This document shows positions 18,069 through 26,912 of a stretch of 64,000 nt of DNA, one piece after another (position 1 is the first letter of the stretch; every line of letters begins with the position of its first letter). The notes beneath the pieces are model-generated. The model was not told where the DNA came from and made no database searches. It saw only the letters and a list, made by a program, of their open reading frames with translations. Source of the DNA: Haladaptatus caseinilyticus (lineage in GTDB: Archaea; Halobacteriota; Halobacteria; Halobacteriales; Haladaptataceae); assembly GCF_026248685.1 (NCBI RefSeq), contig NZ_CP111036.1, positions 1,736,001 through 1,800,000 on the forward strand, given 5' to 3'. A program made the translations under genes and the position numbers.

Positions 18069-18124
18069 AGCATCTTCATCTCATCCTCCCTGTTAATATA
18101 TCTTGTTTACAATTTCGAGTTATA

Positions 18125-18290
18125 TCATACGTACACGGAACCGTTTCCCGAATACCGACGATAATCGGCGAAATCGAACCCTTCACTGTCGAATCTGCCC
18201 CGGGTCGATGCTTTTAGCAAGCGGTCCGCGATGACGTTCCTCTGAATCTCGCTGGTACCTCCGTAGAACATTACTACGCAGTGATCCCAC
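18125..18290 (-). pseudogene. C-terminal relic of an acyl-CoA dehydrogenase
   Basis: On the minus strand, about 18215-18286 encodes VMFYGGTSEIQRNVIADRLL, the near-invariant FAD-adenine/substrate signature at the end of acyl-CoA dehydrogenases, followed by a short tail to the stop at 18125. Upstream sequence in this frame (to 18349) does not resemble the rest of the roughly 380-residue enzyme, and nothing matching lies nearby. It is therefore a decayed remnant; acquisition and deletion within the mutL-mutS1b interval is inferred. Confidence 0.75.
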
Positions 18291-18423
18291 GTCCGAGTAC
18301 AGTATCGTTCTTCTATCCTGCATCGGGGACTAGAACACGGGGATTCCAAACAAGCGGCAATCGATAGGGGTCAGCGAATAGGCTATTGGCAGGGTGTGAA
18401 AGGATACCAGTGACGAGTGAACA

Positions 18424-19566
18424 ATGGTTCAGAAACCGTTTGACGACATCATCCGTGAACTCGACAGGGCCGACGCGGATGCGTTCGTTCACGTCGGCGA
18501 CCGATTCGATGACCAGCTTCGATATCTCACCGACTTCTCCGGGCCGGACCGCGACTACGCGTTCGTCCACGTAGCCGGACGGTCGATACTCTGTGCGCCC
18601 CGATTGTTCGGTGAGCAAGCACGCCGTGAGTTCGGCGGTGACGAGGTACGAACGAGTGTGCAACAAACAGGGACGACAGCACCGGCCCGAGCCATCGAAA
18701 CGATTCGGGAGTTCGCCGATGCCCGGCGAATTCTCGTCCCCGGCCACATATCCCACCGGACGGCGACGTCGCTAGAACAGCAGTTCGAACTCATCACGAC
18801 GGACGCCGATTTCGGTCGTTCGCGGAAAACGCCGGACGAGCGTACCGCAATCGCCGGGGTTCAGGCCGCCGCACAGCGGGGAATGGCCCGTGCAGAAACC
18901 GTCCTCGCCGAAACGACGGTTCAGGGCGAAAACCTTCACTGGAAGGACAAACCGCTCACCACGGAACGTCTGCGACGGGAGGTCAACGCCGTCCTTGCAC
19001 GCCACGGCGTTGGTGACGCCGGAAACACCGTCATCGGTGCTGGGCCGAGTTGTGCGGACCTCCACTTTACGGGCGAAGACGGGATCCGTTCCGGGGAGAC
19101 GGTGTTGCTCGACATCTCCCCACGCGGTTCGCGTGGCTACTACGGTGACCTCACTCGAACGTTCGTCGTCGGTGATGTCGGCGAGTGGGAACGCGCCGCC
19201 TATGACGCCGTTCGAGATGCACAGGACGCCGCCCTCTCGACGCTCGATGCAGGGGCAGGAACCCCCGCCGAGACGGTTCACCGGAGCGTCTCGGAAGCGC
19301 TCCAAAGTCATGGGTTCGATGTCGGAGCCGTTTCGGCCGGGATGTATCACGGAACCGGGCACGGTGTCGGACTCTCGCTTCACGAACCGCCATCCCTGTC
19401 GAGCGAGGCGCGACTCGAAGTCGGACACGTCGTCACTGTCGAACCGGGGGTTTACGACCCGGAACGCGGCGGCGTTCGAATCGAAGACCTCGTCGTCGTC
19501 ACGGAATCGGGCTACGAAAACCTCACCGAGTATCCTCGGCGACTTCGACCGACATCGGGTCGATAG
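18424..19566 (+). CDS. M24-family metallopeptidase (Xaa-Pro peptidase type)
   Basis: 380 residues. Creatinase-like N-terminal domain to about 140, then the pita-bread catalytic domain. All five metal ligands are visible: VLLDISPRGSRGYYGDLTRT (Asp, Asp), GTGHGVGLSLHE (His), VTVEPGVY (Glu) and GGVRIEDLVVV (Glu). This is the set of aminopeptidase P/prolidase enzymes that cleave Xaa-Pro bonds. It sits alone between relics of an acyl-CoA dehydrogenase and a GMC oxidoreductase, both probably from a lost catabolic locus, so it may be a survivor of that locus. Confidence 0.87.
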   Translation: MVQKPFDDIIRELDRADADAFVHVGDRFDDQLRYLTDFSGPDRDYAFVHVAGRSILCAPRLFGEQARREFGGDEVRTSVQQTGTTAPARAIETIREFADARRILVPGHISHRTATSLEQQFELITTDADFGRSRKTPDERTAIAGVQAAAQRGMARAETVLAETTVQGENLHWKDKPLTTERLRREVNAVLARHGVGDAGNTVIGAGPSCADLHFTGEDGIRSGETVLLDISPRGSRGYYGDLTRTFVVGDVGEWERAAYDAVRDAQDAALSTLDAGAGTPAETVHRSVSEALQSHGFDVGAVSAGMYHGTGHGVGLSLHEPPSLSSEARLEVGHVVTVEPGVYDPERGGVRIEDLVVVTESGYENLTEYPRRLRPTSGR

Positions 19567-19569
19567 CGG

Positions 19570-20058
19570 CGTTTCAGTTCCGGCAACTGCTGCTCGATAC
19601 CGAACCGACGAGCCCCACGGTTCCCCGTCGATCGTTTCAACCGAACAGAGGTACCGTCTCAGCTAGGTTCGTTTTCCAGCAACGTCGGATACGTACCGCG
19701 TGTACTCGATACGAACACCGACTCCAAAAGGGGAACGTCGCACTTCGACCGAACGCCTACGTCACCGACATCGAGACGGTCGCGCGACGAACTCTCCCGA
19801 ATCGCGGCCCGTATCCACAAGGAGGCAGGGGCCGAGCACGTTCACAGGTGCGATTGGCCGCCGCTCCTGTTACATATGCAGTCATCGATGCGCATGGGCA
19901 CGGTCCTCGATTCGAACGCCGAAGCGAAGAACGTAAAGCGCCTGTTCGTCGCCGACCACTCGGCGCTGGCGAACGGTCTGGGGGGCCCGAATCCGACGAA
20001 CAGTGGGCAGGCACTCGCCCTGCGAACTGCCGACCGAATCGCGGACAGCTACTTCTAA
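19570..20058 (+). pseudogene. C-terminal relic of a GMC-family oxidoreductase
   Basis: The frame ending at TAA 20056-20058 reads ELSRIAARIHKEAGAEHVHR, then a DWPPLLLHMQSSMRMG segment, and LFVADHSALANGLGGPNPTN followed by a QALALRTADRI tail: the conserved C-terminal flavin region of GMC oxidoreductases. Upstream of about 19780 the plausible sequence (NAYVTDIETVAR) is in another frame, indicating a frameshift near GTCGCGCGACGAA, and the N-terminal FAD-binding GxGxxG domain is absent. At under 170 residues against about 520 normal, it cannot be a functional enzyme. Confidence 0.78.
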
Positions 20059-20140
20059 CGAGCGGGTTTTTCGGCACGCTATTCGTTCTCGAATCGAACG
20101 ATAAACGCGAACAGCGAACGTCCCCGCCCTCTGACGGCAT

Positions 20141-22819
20141 TCAATCGCTTTCGAGTCGTTTTTGCCACTCTTGCACTTTCGACATCAACTCGATCGGCGA
20201 CACGTCGGCGACTTCGACGCCGGAAAGTTCGGACAGCACCGCCTCGGTTTCCGGGTCGAATTTCGCCTCGTCGCTCCCGTTTTCGCTCGCTTCGTCACCA
20301 CCAGTTCCGGCACCCGAATCGCGTTCTCCCTGCTGGAACTCGCCGCACCCGAGGTCGAAGACGGCCTGCACGGGTTCGTTCGACGCGCCGCCTTTCGCTT
20401 CGATTGCCTTCTCCTGGCGCAGTCTGTCGAGCACGTCGCGGGAGCGTTCGACCACCGGAACCGGTACGCCAGCGAGGTCCGCGACGTGAATCCCGTAACT
20501 TCGGTTGGTCGGTCCGTCACGAACGGTTCTGAGGAAGGTTACATCGCCATCCCGTTCGTCCGCCGCGACGTGGACGTTCGACACTCGCGGAAGGTGGTCG
20601 GCCAGCGTCGTCAGCTCGTGGTAGTGAGTCGCAAATAGGGTGTTCGCGCGAACCTCGTTGTGGAGGTATTCCGTGGCCGCCCAGGCTATCGAAATCCCGT
20701 CGTAGGTCGCGGTACCGCGCCCGACTTCGTCCAGAATGACGAGCGAATCCTCGCTCGCGGAATGCAGGATGTTCGATAGCTCCTGCATTTCGACCATGAA
20801 CGTCGAACGCCCTTGGGCCAACTCGTCCAGCGCGCCGACCCGGGTGAAGATACCATCGACCAGACCGACGCGTGCTTCGTCCGCGGGAACGAAACTGCCG
20901 ACCTGTGCGAGGAGGGTAATCAGCGCGACTTGGCGCATGTACGTCGATTTCCCCGACATGTTTGGCCCGGTGACGATGAGGAATTCGCGTTCGTCGTCCA
21001 TTTGAACGTCGTTGGGGACGAACTCGGTTGTCTGTTCCACGACGGGATGACGACCCTGCTGGATGTCGAGTCCGGAGTCCGCGAGTTCCGGGCGGATCCA
21101 TCCGTTTTCGACGGCGTGAACCGCGAGACTCGCCAACGTATCGAGTTCGGCGAGCGTCCGTCCTACGTCCTGCATGAGTTCCGCGTGGTTCGCGGTTCGC
21201 GCTCTGAGTTGCTCGAACAGGTCGTACTCCAGTTCGCCCCGTCGCTCTTCGAGCCGCAGGATTTCGCGCTCCCGCTCGCGGAGTTCGTCGGTGACGTAGC
21301 GTTCCGAGTTTTTGAGGGTCTTTATCGCTTCGTACTCCTCGGGAACCTTGTCCGTATCCGATTTGCCGACTTGCAGGTAGTAGCCGTCCGTCTTGTTGCG
21401 GTCTACCTGCAGATGCGAGATTCCGGTCCGGGACTTCTCCCGGCTTGCGAGGCTGTCGAACCACTCCAGGTTCTCCTCGTGCTGGTCGATGATTTCGTCC
21501 AGTTCCTTGTCGTAGCCTCGGCGGAACAGGCCGCCCTGTGTAACGGTTTTCGGTGGGTCGTCGGCCAACGCCTCGGCCAACTCCTTGCGTAGGCGTTCCG
21601 ACTGTGCGCCGTCAGGGCGACCCACGAGTTCGGCGAGTGGCGAACTCGACAGGGAGGGTGCGTTCGTAATCGAATCCGCAACCGCCGGGAGTACTGCGAG
21701 GCTGTCACGTACTCGAAGTAAGTCGTCCGCATCCGCGCTCCCCGACGTCGCTTTGCTCGCCAGCCGTTCGAGGTCGTATGCGTCCGACAGGGTGTCCCGA
21801 ATCTCCTCGCGAGCCAGTGCCGACTCGGCGAACGCAGAGACGTTCGACTGCCGTTCACGGAGCAACTCGGCCGACCGTCGTGGACGCTGGAGCCACTCCT
21901 TCAACAGGCGACGACCCGCGCTCGTCTTGGTGTGGTCTACCGTCTCGAACAGCGACCCGTTTCGGTCGCCGTGCATCGTTTCCGTGAGTTCGAGGTTTCG
22001 CTGGGTCGTCGCGTCGAGTTCGACGTGGTCGTCGGCGTGATAGGACTGGAGACGCGTCATCGAACCGAGAACGCCCGCGCCGGTTTCCTCGACATACGAG
22101 AGCACTGCGCCCGCGGCACGTACTTCCCCTCCGTCGTCCGAATCCAAGCCGAGACTGGATATCGTTTCCGCGCCGAACTGCTCGCGGGTGACGTGTTTCG
22201 CTTTTCCCGGTGCGAACGCGTTCGCGTCGTGTAGCGAGAGGGACGCGTCGGTTCGTTCCCGAACCCGTTCGAGGAACGAATCGTCGTTGCGAAGTTCGGG
22301 GCCGGGTAGCACTTCCGCGGGGTCGAACCGGTAGAGTTCGGTCAGCGCCTTCGAATCCGCGTCGGGGCCGAATACCGAACTGACGAGGAATCGTCCAGTC
22401 GTGACGTCCGCGAAGGCCAAGCCGTAACCCTCGTCCACGCGGACGATTCCGGCGAGATATCGGGCGTCCGCTGAGGTCGTTTCGAGCAGTGTGCCCGGCG
22501 TCACGACTCGCGTGATTTCGCGAGCGTGGCCGTTTTCCGACTCGTACTGGTCGGCGATTGCCACCCGATAACCGCGTTCGACGAGTTGTTTCATGTACGG
22601 CGTTATCTCCGACAGCGGGACTCCCGCCATCGGATAGCTACTGCCGTGACTCGACTTCTGCGAGACGTTCAAATCGAGTACGTCGCCGACCAGTTCCGCG
22701 TCGTCGGCGAAAAATTCGTAGAAGTCGCCGACTTGCATCGTCAGCACATCCGCATCGGAGCTCTCCTTCAGTGAGAAAAACTCCCCGACGATGCCGCCCT
22801 CGCTCACGGGAGACACCAC
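20141..22819 (-). CDS. DNA mismatch recognition protein MutS (MutS1b paralog)
   Basis: 892 residues. Mismatch-binding domain with the Phe-x-Glu wedge in TMQVGDFYEFFADDAEL (about residue 30), then connector, lever and clamp, and the ABC ATPase: [20 protein letters not shown] (Walker A), [29 protein letters not shown] (Walker B) and TLFATHYHEL. The start MVSPVSEGGIVGEFFSLKE matches the short N-terminus I associate with the haloarchaeal MutS1b branch. A Ser/Gly/Glu-rich stretch near residues 815-855 precedes a helical tail. It detects mispairs and recruits MutL. A second MutS lies at 33096-35678. Confidence 0.93.
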   Translation of the reverse strand: MVSPVSEGGIVGEFFSLKESSDADVLTMQVGDFYEFFADDAELVGDVLDLNVSQKSSHGSSYPMAGVPLSEITPYMKQLVERGYRVAIADQYESENGHAREITRVVTPGTLLETTSADARYLAGIVRVDEGYGLAFADVTTGRFLVSSVFGPDADSKALTELYRFDPAEVLPGPELRNDDSFLERVRERTDASLSLHDANAFAPGKAKHVTREQFGAETISSLGLDSDDGGEVRAAGAVLSYVEETGAGVLGSMTRLQSYHADDHVELDATTQRNLELTETMHGDRNGSLFETVDHTKTSAGRRLLKEWLQRPRRSAELLRERQSNVSAFAESALAREEIRDTLSDAYDLERLASKATSGSADADDLLRVRDSLAVLPAVADSITNAPSLSSSPLAELVGRPDGAQSERLRKELAEALADDPPKTVTQGGLFRRGYDKELDEIIDQHEENLEWFDSLASREKSRTGISHLQVDRNKTDGYYLQVGKSDTDKVPEEYEAIKTLKNSERYVTDELREREREILRLEERRGELEYDLFEQLRARTANHAELMQDVGRTLAELDTLASLAVHAVENGWIRPELADSGLDIQQGRHPVVEQTTEFVPNDVQMDDEREFLIVTGPNMSGKSTYMRQVALITLLAQVGSFVPADEARVGLVDGIFTRVGALDELAQGRSTFMVEMQELSNILHSASEDSLVILDEVGRGTATYDGISIAWAATEYLHNEVRANTLFATHYHELTTLADHLPRVSNVHVAADERDGDVTFLRTVRDGPTNRSYGIHVADLAGVPVPVVERSRDVLDRLRQEKAIEAKGGASNEPVQAVFDLGCGEFQQGERDSGAGTGGDEASENGSDEAKFDPETEAVLSELSGVEVADVSPIELMSKVQEWQKRLESD

Positions 22820-22906
22820 CGAAGACGGGCAGTCGAAATCATGTACGGAAGTGAGTTGGAGGGCGACTAAAACGGTGTGGATTCTCCGACGATAGCCAGC
22901 ACACTG

Positions 22907-23200
22907 TCAATAATCGATCACGTTCACGAGTTCGAGGACGGTTTCCCGAACTGATTCGACCTCCTCGTCGTACGCGGCGAGAAACTCGTCGGTCAGTTCG
23001 GTCGTGACCGCACCATCGTCCGTCGAGCGTATCAGTTCGTGGTTTTCCAGTATCTGAAAGGAGGTTCGGATTCGGTGTTCGGGGGTGTTGGTACCCGCCG
23101 ACGTCCGTCTGATTCCGACCGGTTGCTCGATATCGATAAATTCGAGAACTTCGACAGTTCTTGCAATTACATCGATTTCTTGTTGAAGGGACCCAAGCAT
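22907..23200 (-). CDS. Small winged-helix-like haloarchaeal protein
   Basis: 97 residues from ATG 23200 (MLGSLQQEIDVIARTVEVLE); a GTG seven codons upstream (23221) is an alternative. The sequence QPVGIRRTSAGTNTPEHRIR is followed by FQILENHELIRSTDDGAVTT, reading as helix-helix-wing of a small winged-helix domain, with a C-terminal acidic helix (EEVESVRETVLELVNVI) that might dimerise. Conserved-looking in codon use, no enzyme motif. A DNA-binding or protein-protein role is an inference. It diverges from the arylsulfotransferase-like gene. Confidence 0.6.
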   Translation of the reverse strand: MLGSLQQEIDVIARTVEVLEFIDIEQPVGIRRTSAGTNTPEHRIRTSFQILENHELIRSTDDGAVTTELTDEFLAAYDEEVESVRETVLELVNVIDY

Positions 23201-23343
23201 TATCGTGGAATTGTTGCTCACGGTCTAAAGCGTTCCCTCGTACTGCCCTACGAGTGCTACCAATGCACATTCCCTGGGCGGGTCGAACGGAGGACCGGAG
23301 GCCAGCACAGTTTTGTCGTTTCGTGGCATTTGACACCATTCAC

Positions 23344-24588
23344 GTGGTTTCGATTGGGTTCCCGTCGGGACGTCGACTCGGTGCCGGACTGATGGGCGTT
23401 GCGCTCGTCAGTGTGATTCTCGTACTCGTTGTTAGCGCCCTCGCCGCGCCCCCGATTTCGAAGCCGTCGCTGACGAACGACTCGGCCGAAACCGTCGTCG
23501 GGGTACAATCGACGACCACCAAGGGACGAGTCGCCGTTCTGGACGCGAGCGGTCAGCAAGTATGGGATTTCGGACAGGCGGCCAGCTATCACGACGTGTC
23601 CCGTCTTCCGAACGGGTCGATTCTCGCGTCGTTCATGGCACGTGGGTATGACGACTGCGGCCCCTACGAGTCACCATGCGAACGCACCGGGATTCGAATC
23701 ATCGACCCGGAGCCGACCCCCCACGTCGTCCGGGAGTGGTCGTTCCCGGTTCGAACCAGCCTCAACAGCGAGGTCCACGACGCGGAATTTCTCCCCTCCG
23801 GCGAACTGCTGGTCGCGGACATGGACAGGGAACGGGTGTTCACGCTCGCACCAAACGGAACCATAACGTGGCAATGGAACGCGAGCCAGTTCTACGACGC
23901 GCCGCCCGACCCGACGAAAACCGACTGGCTCCACATCAACGACGTGGATCGAATCGGCGACGGGAGATATCTCGTCTCGGTTCGGAACGCGAACCAATTG
24001 CTCGTCATCGAACGCGGCCGGGGTGTCGTCGAGGTCGTCAACGAAAACCGCGACGCGAGCGTCTTGAACTACCAGCACAACCCACAGTGGCTCTCGGAAA
24101 ACACGATTCTCGTCGCCGATTCGGAGAACGACCGGGTGGTCGAGCTCCACCGAAACGGATCGACCGGGCAGTGGAACGTCGCGTGGCAGGCCCGCGGCGC
24201 GGGTGGAATCGGGTTCGACTGGCCGCGGGATGCGGACCGCCTGCCGAACGGCAACACGCTCATCACCGACAGTCGGAACAACCGCGTCGTGGAACTGAAC
24301 CAATCCGGCGCGATGGTCTGGAGCGCGCGGGTTCCCACTGTTCCCTACGAGGCGGACCGCGACCCCGGAGAATACCCCGCTGGGCGATCGTACGATTCCG
24401 CGAGCGACGTCGGCACCGGAACGATAACGCTGCCCGTTTTCGGCTATCTGCTCGACAGTGCTCGACACGTGGTTTCCCTCCCGTACTGGCTGGCCGGGTG
24501 GCATCTCGCGGTTAGTTCCGTCGCACTCCTTCTTTTCCTCGTCGGACTCTGGCTGTTCGTTCGAGGCGGGGAAAAGACGGTTGCATGA
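23344..24588 (+). CDS. Arylsulfotransferase-like beta-propeller protein, membrane anchored
   Basis: 414 residues from GTG 23344 (alternative ATG 23392). The GTG start places SGRR before the first hydrophobic helix (GVALVSVILVLVVSALAAP), a sensible signal-anchor. The body has repeated blades with D/N-x-x-H-D patterns: VSRLPNGSILASF, EVHDAEFLPSGELLVADMD, HINDVDRIGDGRYLVSVRN, YQHNPQWLSENTILVADSE and WPRDADRLPNGNTLITDSR. This is the pattern of the arylsulfotransferase (ASST) six-blade propeller. A last helix (AVSSVALLLFLVGLWLFVRG) anchors the C-terminus. Function in archaea unproven. Confidence 0.8.
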   Translation: MVSIGFPSGRRLGAGLMGVALVSVILVLVVSALAAPPISKPSLTNDSAETVVGVQSTTTKGRVAVLDASGQQVWDFGQAASYHDVSRLPNGSILASFMARGYDDCGPYESPCERTGIRIIDPEPTPHVVREWSFPVRTSLNSEVHDAEFLPSGELLVADMDRERVFTLAPNGTITWQWNASQFYDAPPDPTKTDWLHINDVDRIGDGRYLVSVRNANQLLVIERGRGVVEVVNENRDASVLNYQHNPQWLSENTILVADSENDRVVELHRNGSTGQWNVAWQARGAGGIGFDWPRDADRLPNGNTLITDSRNNRVVELNQSGAMVWSARVPTVPYEADRDPGEYPAGRSYDSASDVGTGTITLPVFGYLLDSARHVVSLPYWLAGWHLAVSSVALLLFLVGLWLFVRGGEKTVA

Positions 24589-24630
24589 GCAACCACAGTT
24601 CGTTCGGCGGACACTCCCCTCACTTCTTCC

Positions 24631-24978
24631 ATGGCACTCAGCGAAATCGACCATCTGACCGACGAACAGCGCGACTGCATCGACAACTGTTTCGAAGCCA
24701 CCCAAGCCTGCGAATGGTGTGCCGACGAATGTGCCGGGGAGGACGGGGATATGGCGCGGTGTATTCGACTCTGCCGAGACGTGGCCGACCTCGCCAGCCA
24801 GCACGCCCGATTCATGGCCCGGAACTCGAACTATAGCGAGCAACTCGCGGAAGCCTGTGCCGGTGCGTGCGAGGAGTGTGCCGAGGAGTGTTCCCGACAC
24901 GACCACGACCACTGTCAACTCTGTGCCGACGTGTTGGAAGACTGTGCCGAAAGCTGCCGCTCGATGATCGCGTCGTAA
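24631..24978 (+). CDS. Four-helix-bundle copper-binding protein (Csp/DUF326 type)
   Basis: 115 residues with about 15 Cys arranged as CxxxC and CxxCxxxC along helices: RDCIDNCFEATQACEWCADEC, ARCIRLCRD, ACAGACEECAEECSRHDHDHC and CADVLEDCAESC. This is the pattern of copper storage proteins (Csp) in which Cys line the core of a four-helix bundle and hold many Cu(I) ions. No signal peptide, so the cytosolic Csp3-like type is expected. It begins 42 bp after the arylsulfotransferase-like gene and could share its transcript. Confidence 0.87.
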   Translation: MALSEIDHLTDEQRDCIDNCFEATQACEWCADECAGEDGDMARCIRLCRDVADLASQHARFMARNSNYSEQLAEACAGACEECAEECSRHDHDHCQLCADVLEDCAESCRSMIAS

Positions 24979-25058
24979 GTCGGTCATCGTCGGCCATCTT
25001 TTCGCCTCGACCGCCGGTTCCCGATAACATAATGTCCGTTCGCATTCGTGTCCAGACC

Positions 25059-25520
25059 ATGACCGACGACCACGAGGAGCATACGGGGGGTGACGAACAC
25101 GACGACCACGCGCTTTCTCCCGACGAACTCCGGTACCCGGAGTTCGTCTTCGAAGGGGGGACCATCGGGGACGACGGTTCGTTCGCCCTCGAAACCGACC
25201 TCGACCGAGCGGAGATGGCTGAATGGCTTTCGGACCTCGCTGACGGGATGGCGAGCCACGACGTAGCGGTCGAATCGCCGAACGGATACGTTACCTTCGG
25301 CGTCGGCGCATCCGGCGTCGAGATGTCGTTCGAACCCGAAGATGGCGGGGTTGGCGATTTCGAAGTGACGTTCAAACTCCGTGCGAAGCCGATGTTCGTT
25401 GCGGACGACCCCGACCAACCGAAGGCGGGTGCACGAGGGGGTACGGGTTTCATCCCCATCGAAATGCTGACGACCGACCGCGAGACGTTTCGGTGTTACA
25501 ACTGGATGGGTGAGAAGTAA
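25059..25520 (+). CDS. Amphi-Trp domain protein
   Basis: 153 residues from ATG 25059 (an ATG nine codons upstream at 25032 is possible). After a His/Asp/Glu-rich leader (TDDHEEHTGGDEHDDHALSP) comes the domain FVFEGGTIGDDGSFALETDL, MAEWLSDLADGMASHDVAVE, PNGYVTFGVGASGVEMSFEP and RETFRCYNWMGEK. The last three-residue YNW segment and alternating strands mark the amphi-Trp family, common in haloarchaea and of unknown role. No membrane segment. Confidence 0.75.
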   Translation: MTDDHEEHTGGDEHDDHALSPDELRYPEFVFEGGTIGDDGSFALETDLDRAEMAEWLSDLADGMASHDVAVESPNGYVTFGVGASGVEMSFEPEDGGVGDFEVTFKLRAKPMFVADDPDQPKAGARGGTGFIPIEMLTTDRETFRCYNWMGEK

Positions 25521-25547
25521 GGGTGGGAGGGAACTTCGGTTACTCCT

Positions 25548-26912
25548 TCAGGACTCCAACGTCGAGAGCACTGCAAACGCCCGGCGTTGCAGTTCCTCCG
25601 TATCCGTCGCCAGGAGTTTCACGATGGCCTCCTTACCGACCTCTCCGCGGTCGATTATCGCCACGGGCGTCCCGCTCGCTGACTCGAACGCTCGTTTTGC
25701 CCCCCACTGCATCGTACTCCCTTCCTGTTCTTTCACGTCTTCAGGCTCCGATTCGCGGTCGAACTCCGAAATTTCGCCATTGAGCGTCGAGAGCGCCGCT
25801 TCCACATCCTCGTCGAACCGGCAGTTGACGGCGAATCGGAGGGCGGGGTCGAACTCGCGCGCGGAGAGCAGGAATCGGGCGACGTGACTCGACGCGCCGA
25901 ACCGCACGCCGCGATTCGGCTTCACGCCGGACAGTGTTCGGGTAATTCTCCCCTCGACGGCTGCGGTTTCGCCCACCGACTCGGCGGACGGTGTCGCACC
26001 GACGATGTTCATTCCGACCTCCGGAACCAGTGCACTCACGTCGCGCTCGACGAACGACTGAACGACACGTTCGACCGCTTCCGCGGTCGAATCGCGGTCG
26101 GCTTCGTTTCGCAGTTCCACGAGATGGTGAACCGATCCCGGCCCCTCGCCGACGTTCAGATGGTAGCGAACGGCACGTTCCATGAACGCCGTCGCACCTG
26201 CAACCGACTCGCGCAGGACGTCACCCTGCGCGAGTCGGGCGGCGATGGCACTGGCGAGCGTGCATCCGGACCCGTGGGTCGCGTCCGTCTCGACTCGGTC
26301 GTGAATGAAGGTTTCGACGCCGTCCGCGGTCACCAACACGTCTCGAACGTCTTCGTCCGGAACGTGCCCACCCTTCATCAGTGCCGCGTCGGCCCCCTGT
26401 TCGAGCAGTTTCTCGCCCGCCGTACGGGCGCTCTCTTCGTTCACGGGTTTCGTTCCGGTCAACACTTCGGCTTCGTCGGCGTTCGGCGTCACGAGCGTCG
26501 CGTGTTCGATGAGTTCCTCGTAGGCGTCCTGTCCGTCAGAGTCCAGCAGTGGATCACCCGAAGCAGCAACCATCACGGGGTCGATGACGACTGGAACATC
26601 CAGACCGGAGACTTGTTCCGTGACGCTCCGAACCACCGGAGCTTCCGCGAGCATCCCGGTCTTGACCGCCCGAACGTCGAAATCAGAGAGGACGGCGGAG
26701 CACTGGGCTTCGACTTCCGCGACGGGAAGGGTGAACGCTCCTTCGACGCCTCGCGTGTTTTGTGCCGTGACGCTCGTCACGACGCTGGTACCGAAGACGC
26801 CGTGAGCCTCCATCGTCTTCAAATCGGCTTGAATTCCCGCACCTCCTCCGGAATCGCTTCCAGCGATCGTCAACGCGACCGGCAGTTCGACCGGTGCTGG
26901 AATCCGGCTCAT
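25548..26912 (-). CDS. Bifunctional ThiD-ThiN: HMP(-P) kinase and thiamine-phosphate synthase
   Basis: 454 residues. N-terminal ThiD (about 1-265): [33 protein letters not shown] and [14 protein letters not shown] (ribokinase-fold anion hole). C-terminal ThiN (about 275-450): [36 protein letters not shown] and [17 protein letters not shown]. In archaea ThiN replaces ThiE, joining HMP-PP with the thiazole phosphate to give thiamine phosphate. The start codon overlaps the stop of the AIR-synthase-like gene upstream (26909-26912), so the two are translationally coupled; the final kinase of the pathway, ThiL, shares that neighbour's fold. Confidence 0.92.
   Translation of the reverse strand: MSRIPAPVELPVALTIAGSDSGGGAGIQADLKTMEAHGVFGTSVVTSVTAQNTRGVEGAFTLPVAEVEAQCSAVLSDFDVRAVKTGMLAEAPVVRSVTEQVSGLDVPVVIDPVMVAASGDPLLDSDGQDAYEELIEHATLVTPNADEAEVLTGTKPVNEESARTAGEKLLEQGADAALMKGGHVPDEDVRDVLVTADGVETFIHDRVETDATHGSGCTLASAIAARLAQGDVLRESVAGATAFMERAVRYHLNVGEGPGSVHHLVELRNEADRDSTAEAVERVVQSFVERDVSALVPEVGMNIVGATPSAESVGETAAVEGRITRTLSGVKPNRGVRFGASSHVARFLLSAREFDPALRFAVNCRFDEDVEAALSTLNGEISEFDRESEPEDVKEQEGSTMQWGAKRAFESASGTPVAIIDRGEVGKEAIVKLLATDTEELQRRAFAVLSTLES

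Noticed and set aside
23161-23343. N-terminal extension of the arylsulfotransferase-like protein back to 23161
   Set aside because: The extension overlaps the divergent winged-helix gene and is Arg/Cys-rich with no signal-peptide logic; GTG 23344 gives a proper signal anchor.
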